Of a DNA stretch of 28,444 nucleotides, positions 19,903-28,444 are shown in pieces. A program made the translations under genes and the position numbers. Position 1 is the first letter of the stretch. Each line of letters opens with the position of its first letter. The notes under the pieces are model-generated. The model had not been told where the DNA came from. It did no database searches and saw only the letters and a program-made list of their open reading frames with translations. Source of the stretch: Asterionellopsis glacialis (Eukaryota > Bacillariophyta > Plagiogrammaphyceae > Rhaphoneidales > Asterionellopsidaceae); contig WKLE02002836.1 of the NCBI GenBank assembly GCA_014885115.2, positions 1 through 28,444 on the forward strand, read 5' to 3'.

Positions 19903-22900
19903 ATGGACGTGGATGGTGATGATTTCACGCTAGATGATAATGGTGATGATTCCACTATCACAACGCCTATGACAACAATGCCTTTAATTCACCACATCGA
20001 GGAATACCAGGAACTTCCAGGGAGAGCAAGCCAAACGTCAGCTATCAACAACACAGACATACCAGACGATCTGATCCTTTTGGATATGACTGGACAAATT
20101 GAAGACAGTGATCGTAACTATCCCCCATTTGAGGATGGTCTTGATTACATGCCTCGAGGATTATACAAAGGGGAAGAGGAAGAACGTTTAGCTAAACAAG
20201 CTCAAGAAAAATTAGCAGCACGGAACTTGACGTACCCGATTCCCACCCGCCATCTCGCTACATCGGCAGGTACCTATATCCCGCCGGCATTATATGGACA
20301 TCCACTGACTCCAAAACATCTCATTAGCCAAAGTGTTTCTGTAGCCCACGTTCACGCAATACAAACACAAAGTCAAGGGAAACCACCGACCATGGTTAAC
20401 ACCCACATTGACAATCCTATGTTACAAGCACCAACAGAACCAAGGCTTCCAAGAGATGAACATAAGGCTACCGCTGAAGATCAAGACCATAACAAAAAGG
20501 ATACCAATAAGACCAAGGATCTCGGACGAGAGGCTTTACAAGACAAAATAGATCCACAGATCGTACCTAATATGGAACCAATGGAGGCACTGGCATTAGA
20601 TAATATCGTTGATACACTTATAACCGAAGAGTCTGGCGATGAAGATGACGAAATTCCACCCGACCAGGTGACTATACCTAAACCCAAGAAACCTCCGAAA
20701 CCAGAATTATCATGGACATTCAAACCTACCAAGAAACCAGATCCACCGGCTGGACCAATACAATTTCCTATTCGAACATGGTCGGGCACTTCTCCACCCA
20801 CACCGAAGGCGCCGAAAACAAGACAATCTAAATCTAAACCTACAGCCTCTCAATTGGACACAGAATTATGGCATATGAGGTTGGCACACCCAGGATTAAA
20901 CAAACTTAAACAAACTGCGAAACATGTGAAGGGCATACCTCGTATTAAAGATCTACATCCCTTGTTTGAATGCGATGGTTGCGCTCGTGGAAAAATGACC
21001 AAATCAGATCGCGGTCAACCGGAAATCCAACAAGCAACCCATCCGGCTGAACGCTTTCACATGGATTTTGGGTTTATGCGGGGACCAGCTTCCTTACAAC
21101 CAAACAAACGTAAAACAAGATATGGAAATATACCAACACCTCATGACCATAAACCTATCATCACAAGTCATGATGGTTTTAACTCCTACCTGTTGATTGT
21201 TGACGCATATACCCGAGTGGCATGGGTCTTCCTAACGAAATCTAAACAACCGCCTATCGCCACACTTACGACGTTTATGAACATGTATGCTCGCAGAGAC
21301 AATATGCAACGGTATGTCAGAACTGACCAAGGTGGCGAATTGGCAAATAGCCAAGCATTCAAGGACTTGATGATGAAACATGGATATCTGGTTGAACCCA
21401 CTGGTTCCGATTCATCTGACCAAAATGGAAGAGGCGAACGACCTCATCGTACTCTGGCTAACATGGTTCGTTGTATGTTATTTTCCACTGAAATGGGTGC
21501 TGAGTTCTGGTCCGACTGTTTACTACATGCGGTATATTTGTACAATCGTAGTTATCACGTAAAACTGGATAAAACCCCATACGAGGCATGGACGGGGGTC
21601 CAACCCGATTTGTCACATCTGAAGATTTTTGGGTCATACGTCACTAGTAAGAAGCCAGGAAACAGACCCACCAAAATCACAGATCACACTTTCTCAGGGC
21701 GTTTCCTACAATTCACTGCAACTAACAAAAACATCGTATACTGGGATCATAACACCAACCAGGTAAAGACAGCACGACATGCGGATCAGGATGAAGTCCA
21801 TTACGCATCGCCCAAAGCAACCCGACCCAAGCAATTTGATCAACTTATCACATTAGCAGCTGATGAACCCCACAAAGAACAATATGGACAAGCGCAAACG
21901 GTTATGCAACAAGAATTCCAAGATTCTACATTTGAGGACGTACCGACTACACCAACTACAGCGGCAGCAGCAAAGATCCAAGCACAACGGTATCCATCAC
22001 CTTATCTGGATATGCTACACCCATATGACCCAATTGAGGATCCCACCACCCCTGCAATCCGTACAGTGATAGAACTGAAGTCTCCTAATATAACACTTAC
22101 GAACTCGGAGATATTAAATATTGAGATGTCCAATGATGTATATGGTCCATCGAGCAAGGAAATTATTACAGTTCATGCCACTCACCCTACACTTGGCTTT
22201 GACTTACTACATCAGCAACTTATGGCTAAACCTACCATTAAAAATTGCAAATCTGGTACCCCAGCAGCAAGGATCAAGAACTGGCGTAGTCGATACCGTC
22301 ACGGCACGATTAGGGCAATCAATGGAGAGTATATAGACACAGTTCAAGATCTCAAACATAAAGTCCAACAACTTCAGAAGGATCAGATCAAGCAATGCAC
22401 GGTAACCATTGCACACCCTGAGATTGCTGAACCACTTACTAATGATGGTATTCCTCAATTGCATTTTGATCAACTCCATATGTTGGCACACCACCTTCAT
22501 GTGATCCAGCATGGTGAAGAAAATGACTTATGGATTGATAAAACTAAGGCACCGCCATTAGATGAAGCCACAATACATCAAGCCATCGCAGACAATCTTA
22601 CCTCTATGAAATTTACTCGTAAGAAACTAAAGACACGAGACGACTGGCAAACATGGTTAGAGGCAGAATGGAAGCAACTCGATGCATATGAAAAACAAGA
22701 AATGTTTGGTGCCCCATGTCCTAAACCATCAGGTAAACAAGTCACCGTACTACCATTCGTATGGTCCTACCTATTTAAAGACGGTATCACCCATAAAGCA
22801 AGAGCCACATGTAATGGGGGTCCACGGTATGGAAAAGCGGTAACTTTAGCACATACCTACGCTTCTTGTATAGAACAGCCTGCAGCACGCATTTTCTGGG

Positions 22901-24444
22901 CACTATCAGCCATCGATGGCATGACAGTGATTGGTGCAGATGCCGGTAATGCATTTGCGGAAGCCCCGCCACCACAACAGACATTTTATATGAAAGTTGA
23001 TGCGGCTTTTAATCAATGGTGGACGGAAAAACTGGGTAGACCACCTATCCCACCAGGCTACGTACTCCCAGTCCAACATGCCTTACAAGGACATCCAGAA
23101 TCCCCAAGACTTTGGGAACGCTTCATCACAAACATCTTACAAAAGGAAGGATTTAAAAATACCACTCATGAGAAGAATATTTATTCGGCCACCATACAAG
23201 GACATAAAGTATTATTCTTGCAACAAGTTGATGACTTTGCAGTAGCGTGTAAAGAACCATCAATAGCACGCGCCTTGATTGCGAAGATTGGAACGTACCT
23301 AAGCATACCCCTCCATGACCTGGGCATTGTATCCAAATTTAACGGTATTAACGTACAACAAGCTCGCGATTTTATCAAAATATCTTGCAAAACATTTCTT
23401 GACAAAGTTTTAGACCATCATGGATGGCATGAAACTACAGAACAACACAACCCTATCTCGATGCGAGATGATTCTACTTATCTTGCTCAACTGGAAATAG
23501 CGGAAGAACCGACCTCCGAAGAACAAGCACAGCTACGGGAGGAATTCTTCAATTACCGTCAGGTAATAGGTGAGGCCATATATGCTATGACGGTGGCGAG
23601 ACCAGATATATCACCAGCCGTTATTAAACTGGCCCAGTATTCGAACAATCCGGCCAAGATACACTACCAAGCACTGAGACACCTCATGAAATACCTTGCC
23701 TTAACGAAAACAAGAGGTATTCATTTCTGGCGTAAGAAACCGGTCCCGGAATTACCATATATTGAACCAGAACCATGTATCGCAGACACCGAAATCATGC
23801 ATACCATCCCACAAACAAAACAACCTCGGATTATACACGGATATGTAGACTCGGATTGGGGTTCGGATCGTAGACATAGGAAATCTGTCACTGGCATTGC
23901 CATAATGCTTGGCGGTGGCGTCATCTGTTACAAAACAAAATTCCAGGTAACGGTGGCTCTATCTTCAACGGAAGCGGAATTCACTGCGGCATGCGAAGCG
24001 GGTAAACAAATCCTGTATATTCGATCGATTCTTAATGAACTTGGCTATCCCCAGGATATGCCTACGGTATTATACGAAGATAATCGTGGAGCTCTTCATA
24101 TGGTGAATGCAGCGCGACCTACTAAACGAACGAGACATATGGATTTCAAACATTTCGCAATCCAAGATTGGACGGAACATGATCTCCTTGTCATGGCACC
24201 CATTGCAACGAAACATAACTGTGGTGACTCATTTACAAAAGCTCTTGGCAGAACTAAATTCTATGAACAGACGGACGTACTGATGGGAAGACGAATACCG
24301 GCATATTCTCCACAGTTCAGTAAATTCTCGAAAAAGCAGGCATCACTCCCGCAGGAAGAAAACACGACTGACCTTCCTCCACTTACAGAGACTATCACTT
24401 CTCTGCTACCCACTTGTTCGTGGCTCACAGCAGCCGCAGCATAA
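19903..24444 (+). CDS. Copia pol: integrase, reverse transcriptase and RNase H
   Basis: The frame is open from 19621 and the first in-frame ATG is at 19903. The domain positions that follow count residues from 19873, ten codons before that ATG. Residues 1-327 are an acidic then Pro/Lys-rich linker with no zinc knuckle and no DTG/DSG protease motif. Upstream codons 19621-19720 read like the segment normally between protease and integrase (LLCHNGLYYL). About 328-375 is the pre-integrase zinc finger (WHMRLAHPG ... CDGCARG). Integrase catalytic residues D398, D485 and E522 are present. Reverse transcriptase has its first Asp at D1023 (GADAGNAF) and QVDD at 1118-1121 in place of the usual YVDD. 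RNase H has D1326, E1367 in SSTEAE and D1403 in YEDN. All are intact over 1513 codons with no stop. The expected product acts in the retrotransposon particle and nucleus. Confidence 0.93.
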   Translation: MDVDGDDFTLDDNGDDSTITTPMTTMPLIHHIEEYQELPGRASQTSAINNTDIPDDLILLDMTGQIEDSDRNYPPFEDGLDYMPRGLYKGEEEERLAKQAQEKLAARNLTYPIPTRHLATSAGTYIPPALYGHPLTPKHLISQSVSVAHVHAIQTQSQGKPPTMVNTHIDNPMLQAPTEPRLPRDEHKATAEDQDHNKKDTNKTKDLGREALQDKIDPQIVPNMEPMEALALDNIVDTLITEESGDEDDEIPPDQVTIPKPKKPPKPELSWTFKPTKKPDPPAGPIQFPIRTWSGTSPPTPKAPKTRQSKSKPTASQLDTELWHMRLAHPGLNKLKQTAKHVKGIPRIKDLHPLFECDGCARGKMTKSDRGQPEIQQATHPAERFHMDFGFMRGPASLQPNKRKTRYGNIPTPHDHKPIITSHDGFNSYLLIVDAYTRVAWVFLTKSKQPPIATLTTFMNMYARRDNMQRYVRTDQGGELANSQAFKDLMMKHGYLVEPTGSDSSDQNGRGERPHRTLANMVRCMLFSTEMGAEFWSDCLLHAVYLYNRSYHVKLDKTPYEAWTGVQPDLSHLKIFGSYVTSKKPGNRPTKITDHTFSGRFLQFTATNKNIVYWDHNTNQVKTARHADQDEVHYASPKATRPKQFDQLITLAADEPHKEQYGQAQTVMQQEFQDSTFEDVPTTPTTAAAAKIQAQRYPSPYLDMLHPYDPIEDPTTPAIRTVIELKSPNITLTNSEILNIEMSNDVYGPSSKEIITVHATHPTLGFDLLHQQLMAKPTIKNCKSGTPAARIKNWRSRYRHGTIRAINGEYIDTVQDLKHKVQQLQKDQIKQCTVTIAHPEIAEPLTNDGIPQLHFDQLHMLAHHLHVIQHGEENDLWIDKTKAPPLDEATIHQAIADNLTSMKFTRKKLKTRDDWQTWLEAEWKQLDAYEKQEMFGAPCPKPSGKQVTVLPFVWSYLFKDGITHKARATCNGGPRYGKAVTLAHTYASCIEQPAARIFWALSAIDGMTVIGADAGNAFAEAPPPQQTFYMKVDAAFNQWWTEKLGRPPIPPGYVLPVQHALQGHPESPRLWERFITNILQKEGFKNTTHEKNIYSATIQGHKVLFLQQVDDFAVACKEPSIARALIAKIGTYLSIPLHDLGIVSKFNGINVQQARDFIKISCKTFLDKVLDHHGWHETTEQHNPISMRDDSTYLAQLEIAEEPTSEEQAQLREEFFNYRQVIGEAIYAMTVARPDISPAVIKLAQYSNNPAKIHYQALRHLMKYLALTKTRGIHFWRKKPVPELPYIEPEPCIADTEIMHTIPQTKQPRIIHGYVDSDWGSDRRHRKSVTGIAIMLGGGVICYKTKFQVTVALSSTEAEFTAACEAGKQILYIRSILNELGYPQDMPTVLYEDNRGALHMVNAARPTKRTRHMDFKHFAIQDWTEHDLLVMAPIATKHNCGDSFTKALGRTKFYEQTDVLMGRRIPAYSPQFSKFSKKQASLPQEENTTDLPPLTETITSLLPTCSWLTAAAA

Positions 24445-24469
24445 CTGTGCACCTCACAGTAGGTAGCAT

Positions 24470-24476
24470 GGGGGGG
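24470..24476 (+). promoter_or_regulatory. Polypurine tract
   Basis: A run of seven G immediately before the 3' LTR, the expected primer site for plus-strand DNA synthesis. Confidence 0.7.
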
Positions 24477-24559
24477 TGAGGGAGGATGGTCAGACCGACG
24501 ACTAGCGTAGCAATAACCTCACTTCTAGAATATACACAGTAGATTATAGGAGTCTCACA
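24477..24559 (+). repeat. 3' LTR, 83 bp
   Basis: Same 83 bases as 19341-19423 apart from A at 24512. It is followed by the right copy of AAGTC (24560-24564). Confidence 0.93.
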
Positions 24560-24564
24560 AAGTC
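24560..24564. repeat. Target site duplication AAGTC, right copy
   Basis: Exact match to 19336-19340. Confidence 0.93.
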
Positions 24565-24781
24565 CAGAGACGCTATCCTCGAGATCGTGCAACAGAGCAA
24601 ATTTTAGACGTGTGTGTTCCTACTGGTGATCTCTAGGTATCCAGTGCATGCCTGTCTAGTACTAGTAGTCAATGCTACGCCTTATCAAATCATATTACAC
24701 CGGTATTTGAAAGCCCTCAAGTCATCACTGAGCTAGTCTTTTGTCTACGGCCTCCCTTCATTGTGTGAACGTCCGTCCAAA

Positions 24782-25900
24782 ATGGAGCCTTCTACAACAT
24801 CTGAAATGTCTCCACGCCCTGATCCAGATTCACAGCAAATATTAACCAGTCCACGTGCAAGTAGGACATCCAGAATAGAAAAGATTGTGTTCATATTTGT
24901 CTTGGTATTTGTGCTCAATCCTCTTCTCAATGGTCGGCTTATTACGAAATCCATACTTACTCAGTATGAACAATTCTATTCTGATTCTCAAACTAAAGAA
25001 GAGTTGCCAGAAGTTGAGAATAAGACCGAAGATACGGCTATTATCATAACGTCAAGTTCAATACCCTCCCATCCATCTACATATATGATTGATACTGTGA
25101 TAGAGTCAATTGATCGTCTCATTGGTTTAAGTGAAACTGTGCCAATATTCATTACAATTGATCACATCCGATACACTGATTTCAATGGATTACCTCCTGC
25201 GCTAAAGGAACGGATAGATAAGTTGGAAGAATATACAGTAAACCTATTCAATCAACACCTGACCAATCCAAGAATACATATCATACCAGGGATGAAAATG
25301 TGGCATATCGGAGGTTCAGTGCTGAAGGCAATGAATCTAATAGAAAAACATTACCCAGAGGTACAATATCTCTATTATTTGCAACATGATTTCTTCTTTG
25401 CACGAGATGTGGATCATACTGCATTGGTAAATATGTTTGAGGCACATGACAAAGTCAACTGGGTCAGATTTGCAAAGAGAGCTTCTGGGACACTTCATCC
25501 TGGGTGTGCTGGTGAACCTAACATTGAAATAAATCGAACTTTTTCAATTGGCAGAGTAGGTGGTACTCAAATTGGAGAAGAGTTAAGCAACAACACAGAT
25601 ACATCAATAGGAGAAGGAGTGTATGATGACAGTGAAATATCAGAATCTGCTGATTATGGCAAGATAACAATAATGCCCACTACATCGTACTCAGATAATA
25701 ATCACATGGCTCGATTTAAATGGTACAAGTGGTTAATTGAATCTATAATAATGGTGGATCGAGCCCCAGAGGACCCTCTTCAGGTTAGAGCCAAAGAGCT
25801 TTGCAGGTTAGGGAAGCCTCTGGGGTTGTACATTTACGGTGAAAGTTATGTCATTGGTCATTTGGATGGTCGATTAACTAAGGATGCACCAAAGAGATGA
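24782..25900 (+). CDS. Type II membrane protein, probable Golgi glycosyltransferase
   Basis: Protein of 372 residues from the ATG at 24782. After a Pro/Ser-rich cytoplasmic tail there is one hydrophobic anchor (IVFIFVLVFVLNPLL, about residues 38-52), then a stem. The lumenal part begins with a strand TAIIITSSSIPSHPSTYMID, then VPIFITIDHIR, and has LYYLQHDFFFARDVD around 205-219, which looks like the Asp-containing nucleotide-sugar/metal site of GT-A glycosyltransferases. The end GLYIYGESYVIGHLDGR is conserved-looking. I cannot assign a GT family number. An Asn/Ser/Asp-rich low-complexity loop lies near 270-295. The copia element was inserted about 217 bp upstream of its start, so its promoter may be partly displaced. 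Function is inferred from topology and motif only. Confidence 0.7.
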   Translation: MEPSTTSEMSPRPDPDSQQILTSPRASRTSRIEKIVFIFVLVFVLNPLLNGRLITKSILTQYEQFYSDSQTKEELPEVENKTEDTAIIITSSSIPSHPSTYMIDTVIESIDRLIGLSETVPIFITIDHIRYTDFNGLPPALKERIDKLEEYTVNLFNQHLTNPRIHIIPGMKMWHIGGSVLKAMNLIEKHYPEVQYLYYLQHDFFFARDVDHTALVNMFEAHDKVNWVRFAKRASGTLHPGCAGEPNIEINRTFSIGRVGGTQIGEELSNNTDTSIGEGVYDDSEISESADYGKITIMPTTSYSDNNHMARFKWYKWLIESIIMVDRAPEDPLQVRAKELCRLGKPLGLYIYGESYVIGHLDGRLTKDAPKR

Positions 25901-26844
25901 GATGTACCCACAGTGCAGGAAGGATTAAGACTCATATAAGATTATAGAAGAGGGGGGAATGAATTTTGGGAGGGTTATTCAGAATCTACTTACAAGTATA
26001 TATAAGTTGTAGTTGTACAACAATTCTGACAAAAAACTGTTACCATCATGCTATATGCTTCTACTTCTTTCTGGATAGAGTTCTTTGTTTCTCTGTGCAG
26101 CCACGACAATCTTGCTTGAGTCCACTAAAAGACCCTTCCGGCTTCGTACCATTCGTATATATTTTCCCGTTGATAAGTTTTGTCCATAGTCTTCTTGTTA
26201 CTCTTCTGTTGTTGGAACCCAGAATGGGTCTAGACTCACAATGCGAAAACACAAGTTAAGGTGCAGTTACTTCCCCGCTAGACTTTGTCATTAGTTCTGG
26301 AGCTAATCCCTGTCAAGAAAAGATAAGTTGTAGATGAAAAAAGATTAAATCAACAAGTTCAGCACTTGTCAAAATACATGAAGAGCAACCAAAACTTACG
26401 AAAGATTCAGCCTGAGGAGGCATCTGTCATCACAACCTCCCCCCTTCTTCTTGACAGGACAGCGTGTAACGAACCTTGCCCTGCAAGAGAAGAGAGTGTA
26501 GAGTGAGTCTAAGATGACCTTCCACCAGACGTGCTGGTCATGTTAACAGTGCGCATCTAACTCCTGGATACTTTGCGACTTTGTAGTTACCGTCACTAGA
26601 ATTGATCTTCTTCAATGTGATCTATCTTGTTTGTCTAGCACCACCCCCATCACAATCTTTGGGCTTATTGGATATGCAAGGAAGCAAAATATTGATGTGA
26701 TTGTTGCCAAAATGAGTAATGATCCAAATCCATACAAGCGTGTATTCCAAAGAATTGTCGTTAGTATAATGCCCTTGCAGTAGGCGAGTCGCGAGACTCG
26801 CGCGATATGTCAATCAACCGTAGTACAGACAGACCGTGATGCGA

Positions 26845-27020
26845 TGACGTCACGGACCGGACAGACGTGATGACGTGATGATGTCACCATACGGACAGAC
26901 GAGATGACGTGATGACGTCATCGAGCGGACAGACACAAACGCGCAGTGACGCACGTCGCCATCGCGAACGCTGACGTCACGACGAGAACGCTGACGTCAC
27001 GATGAGAACGCTGACGTCAC
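26845..27020. repeat. Tandem repeats carrying TGACGTCA (CRE-type) palindromes
   Basis: Five perfect TGACGTCA palindromes start at 26845, 26913, 26972, 26992 and 27012, with one-base variants TGACGTGA at 26871 and 26905 and TGATGTCA at 26879. Two kinds of repeat carry them. One is a 34-bp unit beginning CGGACAGAC at 26858, 26892 and 26926. The other is a 20-bp unit with GAACGCTGACGTCAC at 26966, 26986 and 27006. TGACGT is the known core bound by diatom bZIP factors, including CO2/cAMP-responsive elements and aureochrome targets. No gene start lies close by, so a regulatory role is unproven. Confidence 0.85.
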
Positions 27021-27100
27021 AAACGAAGCTTGCCGAAATGCACTCCGCAGCAGAACACAGTGACGCGCCTTACATGGAGCGTTCCGATTGGCTGGCTCGG

Positions 27101-27132
27101 GGAGTTCGGTTCACATGTTAAAACCGAACTCC
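27101..27132. repeat. 11-bp inverted repeat beside an inverted CCAAT box
   Basis: GGAGTTCGGTT at 27101-27111 pairs perfectly with AACCGAACTCC at 27122-27132 around a 10-base loop. Fifteen bases upstream is GATTGG (27086-27091), a reverse CCAAT box. No T-run follows the hairpin. This may be part of a promoter or small element with the TGACGTCA array, or a binding site for a dimeric factor. Confidence 0.65.
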
Positions 27133-27496
27133 GTTGGATCTGAACTCTAAGTAGATCCGCTATAGGATCCCGTACTGTTTTTGAGTCACAAAGACGAAAT
27201 CGGTGAATTGTCGGGTATTTTACTTAATCTCTAAAATAGCTCATAATTTATTCACTCCAATAAAATCTACTTCCTTTTCAAACATTTTCAATACTACTTT
27301 TCAATTTGTTGCAGCATAGTGCATATTCTCATACTTTACAAGAAGTTGGCAATGGGAAAGGGAAAGAGGTTTCAGATATATAACCAAACAAAGGAACATA
27401 ATATGTACATAAATAAGTGTAGCAGCAGTCTTATCATTTATCCTGCATGTGAGAGAAAGGAAAACCAGCTCACTTTTTCATGTGCTCTTTTCAGGT

Positions 27497-28341
27497 CTAA
27501 CTCGGAACGGGATAAACAGTCGGAAGGATAGTCTCCCAGCGTATGCCTTTCTTCCACCAGTTGATAATATCTTGCGAGCAATTATTGTACAAACCTTTGT
27601 CAATCTGTTCGACTACACCTGCAGCAGTTGGAATCACGTGTGTACTATTTGTAAAGATGGCCCCTCCACATTTCTCATATGCATGTATACCAACAGTATC
27701 AGCAAATTTCTCCATGACAGGTATGCAACCAAATGGGCCAAATTCAGATATTCTGTGGTATTCGCCTCCACAATCAGTTTTGTAAGAATGCATCAACAAA
27801 CAAACCTTTGCTTCTTGATAGCTTTCTGCAATATGTCCAAGTTCCATTGCTTTGGTTACAACCACATTTGAATTCGGGTGTGATTTTTGATGTTCAACAG
27901 CTGCCTTCGACAGGCCCGTCCGTCTATTGGTAATCAATCCAAAAACTACCACCATATCAATATTACGTTCCTGTATAATTTTTGGAACTTCCGGCAAAAA
28001 TTGTGATATTCTCGAGGGCGTTTGGGTCATAACTGGTAGCAAAACGATACTCTCGTGCATGCCCTTCTCCACATCATTTGCATTGTTCGGTTGAAATCCG
28101 AAAACTCCAGTATTACACAATTGGGACTAGCATGGCAGTATTTTAGATAGTGCCAATTAATCTTTTGTTCTGTTTGGATAAATATACGCGGTTGATCATG
28201 ACAGTCTGAGTCTGGAGGTGCAAGTGGACAGCTAGATCGAGTTTTGTATGTTTCCACAAGTATAATCTCTGTCTTACCAAGTAGGTCAAGGCCGCCATAA
28301 TATTCACCACAGAGGAGGATTAGAAGAAGAAGGTCCCTCAT
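27497..28341 (-). pseudogene. Secretory glycosyltransferase-like gene with a frameshift
   Basis: From the ATG at 28341 the frame gives a short hydrophobic leader (LLLLILLCG), then PRIFIQTEQ and CHASPNCVILEFSDFN before running out of sense after about 28100. The following frame, one base different, continues with ESIVLLPVMTQTPSRISQF, a strand-turn block (NIDMVVVFGLITNRRTG) and CLLMHSYKTDCGGEYHRISE then FGCIPVMEKF, to the stop at 27497. The second frame has no ATG of its own and clearly continues the first, so the break lies between about 28085 and 28115. The C-terminal part, with R-x-x-E...GCIPV, recalls the nucleotide-sugar site of GT-B or exostosin-like glycosyltransferases, but the family is not certain. 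The break may be a real mutation, an allele or a sequencing error. There is no classical slippery heptamer at the junction. The upstream flank 28342-28444 would be the promoter. Confidence 0.65.
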
Positions 28342-28444
28342 CAGCAGTCGCTTTATTTAATAATGCATCAGAGTGGAAAAGTATGGCACTCCCCATGATT
28401 TTTCACTCAAGGTGGGAGACATTTTTTATGTTCACCCGTTTGAC

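Larger units (their letters stand above)
19341..24559 (+). mobile_element. Ty1/copia-type LTR retrotransposon lacking gag and protease
   Basis: A 5219-bp element bounded by 83-bp direct LTRs (TG...CA ends), flanked by the 5-bp duplication AAGTC. It has a candidate primer-binding site right after the 5' LTR and a polypurine run right before the 3' LTR. The domain order integrase, reverse transcriptase, RNase H is that of Ty1/copia. Only about 200 bases separate the LTR from the open frame, which starts just before the pre-integrase zinc finger, so gag and the aspartic protease are absent. The two LTRs differ at one base of 83 (G at 19376, A at 24512), indicating a recent insertion. With no capsid of its own it would need gag supplied by a related element. 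Confidence 0.93.
25901..27496. other. Long spacer without a supported gene
   Basis: About 1.6 kb between the 3' ends of two convergent genes. 25901-26546 shows nothing I can name. 26547-26780 on the plus strand is open for 77 codons without an early ATG and has somewhat protein-like text (IDVIVAKMSNDPNPYKRV), perhaps a gene remnant. 26784-26801 is a GCGAGTC/GACTCGC hairpin. 26845-27020 is a TGACGTCA array, and 27101-27132 is a hairpin; both are listed separately. From about 27180 it is AT-rich, probably the 3' untranslated part of the next gene. Confidence 0.5.

Noticed and set aside
26784..26801. GCGAGTC/GACTCGC hairpin as a terminator or tRNA arm
   Set aside because: Short stem with no T-run, and no cloverleaf can be built around it.
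27319..27531. 70-codon plus-strand frame downstream of the TGACGTCA array
   Set aside because: AT-rich, Lys/Asn/Tyr-rich text and overlap with the end of the minus-strand gene suggest chance; it was considered because the array could be its promoter.
28081..28127. Programmed -1 frameshift to join the two glycosyltransferase frames
   Set aside because: No X-XXY-YYZ slippery heptamer is present in the correct phase, so a mutation or sequence error is simpler.
1..28444. CRISPR array, rRNA or tRNA genes
   Set aside because: No regular spaced repeats, no rRNA-like stretch and no tRNA with matching A and B boxes were found by eye; a tRNA missed by eye remains possible.

Overview
This is a nuclear fragment from a photosynthetic stramenopile, most likely a diatom. 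Four things point that way. One gene (14854-15594) has a signal peptide followed by an ASAFAP-like plastid-targeting motif. Introns are few and short, each with a GTAAGT donor. One surface protein carries a Ser/Thr/Pro-rich linker. A Ty1/copia-type retrotransposon, a class common in diatoms, sits in the second half. I cannot name the species from sequence alone.

Layout. 1-369: GC-rich hairpin repeat. 370-1959 (-): cytochrome P450. 1960-2763: shared upstream spacer. 2764-8452 (+): a two-exon gene for a very large protein (about 1868 residues) that I do not recognise. 8703-10724 (-): a membrane-anchored, lectin-like plus GH99/GH71-type glycoside hydrolase with one in-frame intron, followed by a decayed second copy of its last exon. 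10725-11905: spacer full of TACCAGGTA palindromes. 11906-12907 (+): NUDT22-type Nudix hydrolase. 13212-14192 (-): divergent short-chain dehydrogenase. 14854-15594 (-): plastid-targeted DUF3727-like protein. 16248-17333 (+): GNAT acetyltransferase fused to a YCII-like domain. 17899-18702 (+): small multi-pass membrane protein. 18946-19299 (-): possible small type II membrane protein. 19341-24559: a copia element with 83-bp LTRs, a 5-bp target duplication and intact integrase, reverse transcriptase and RNase H, but no gag or protease. 24782-25900 (+): type II membrane protein, probably a glycosyltransferase. 25901-27496: long spacer containing an array of TGACGTCA sites. 27497-28341 (-): secretory glycosyltransferase-like gene broken by a frameshift.

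The genes do not form an obvious pathway. Three act on sugars or surface glycans (the GH99-like enzyme and the two glycosyltransferase-like genes), and a fourth probably hydrolyses UDP-sugars (NUDT22-like). They are unlinked in strand and spacing, so I claim no cluster. The features most worth a second look are the gag-less copia element, the TGACGTCA array, the TACCAGGTA family, and the GH99 intron that splits the catalytic motif while staying in frame.
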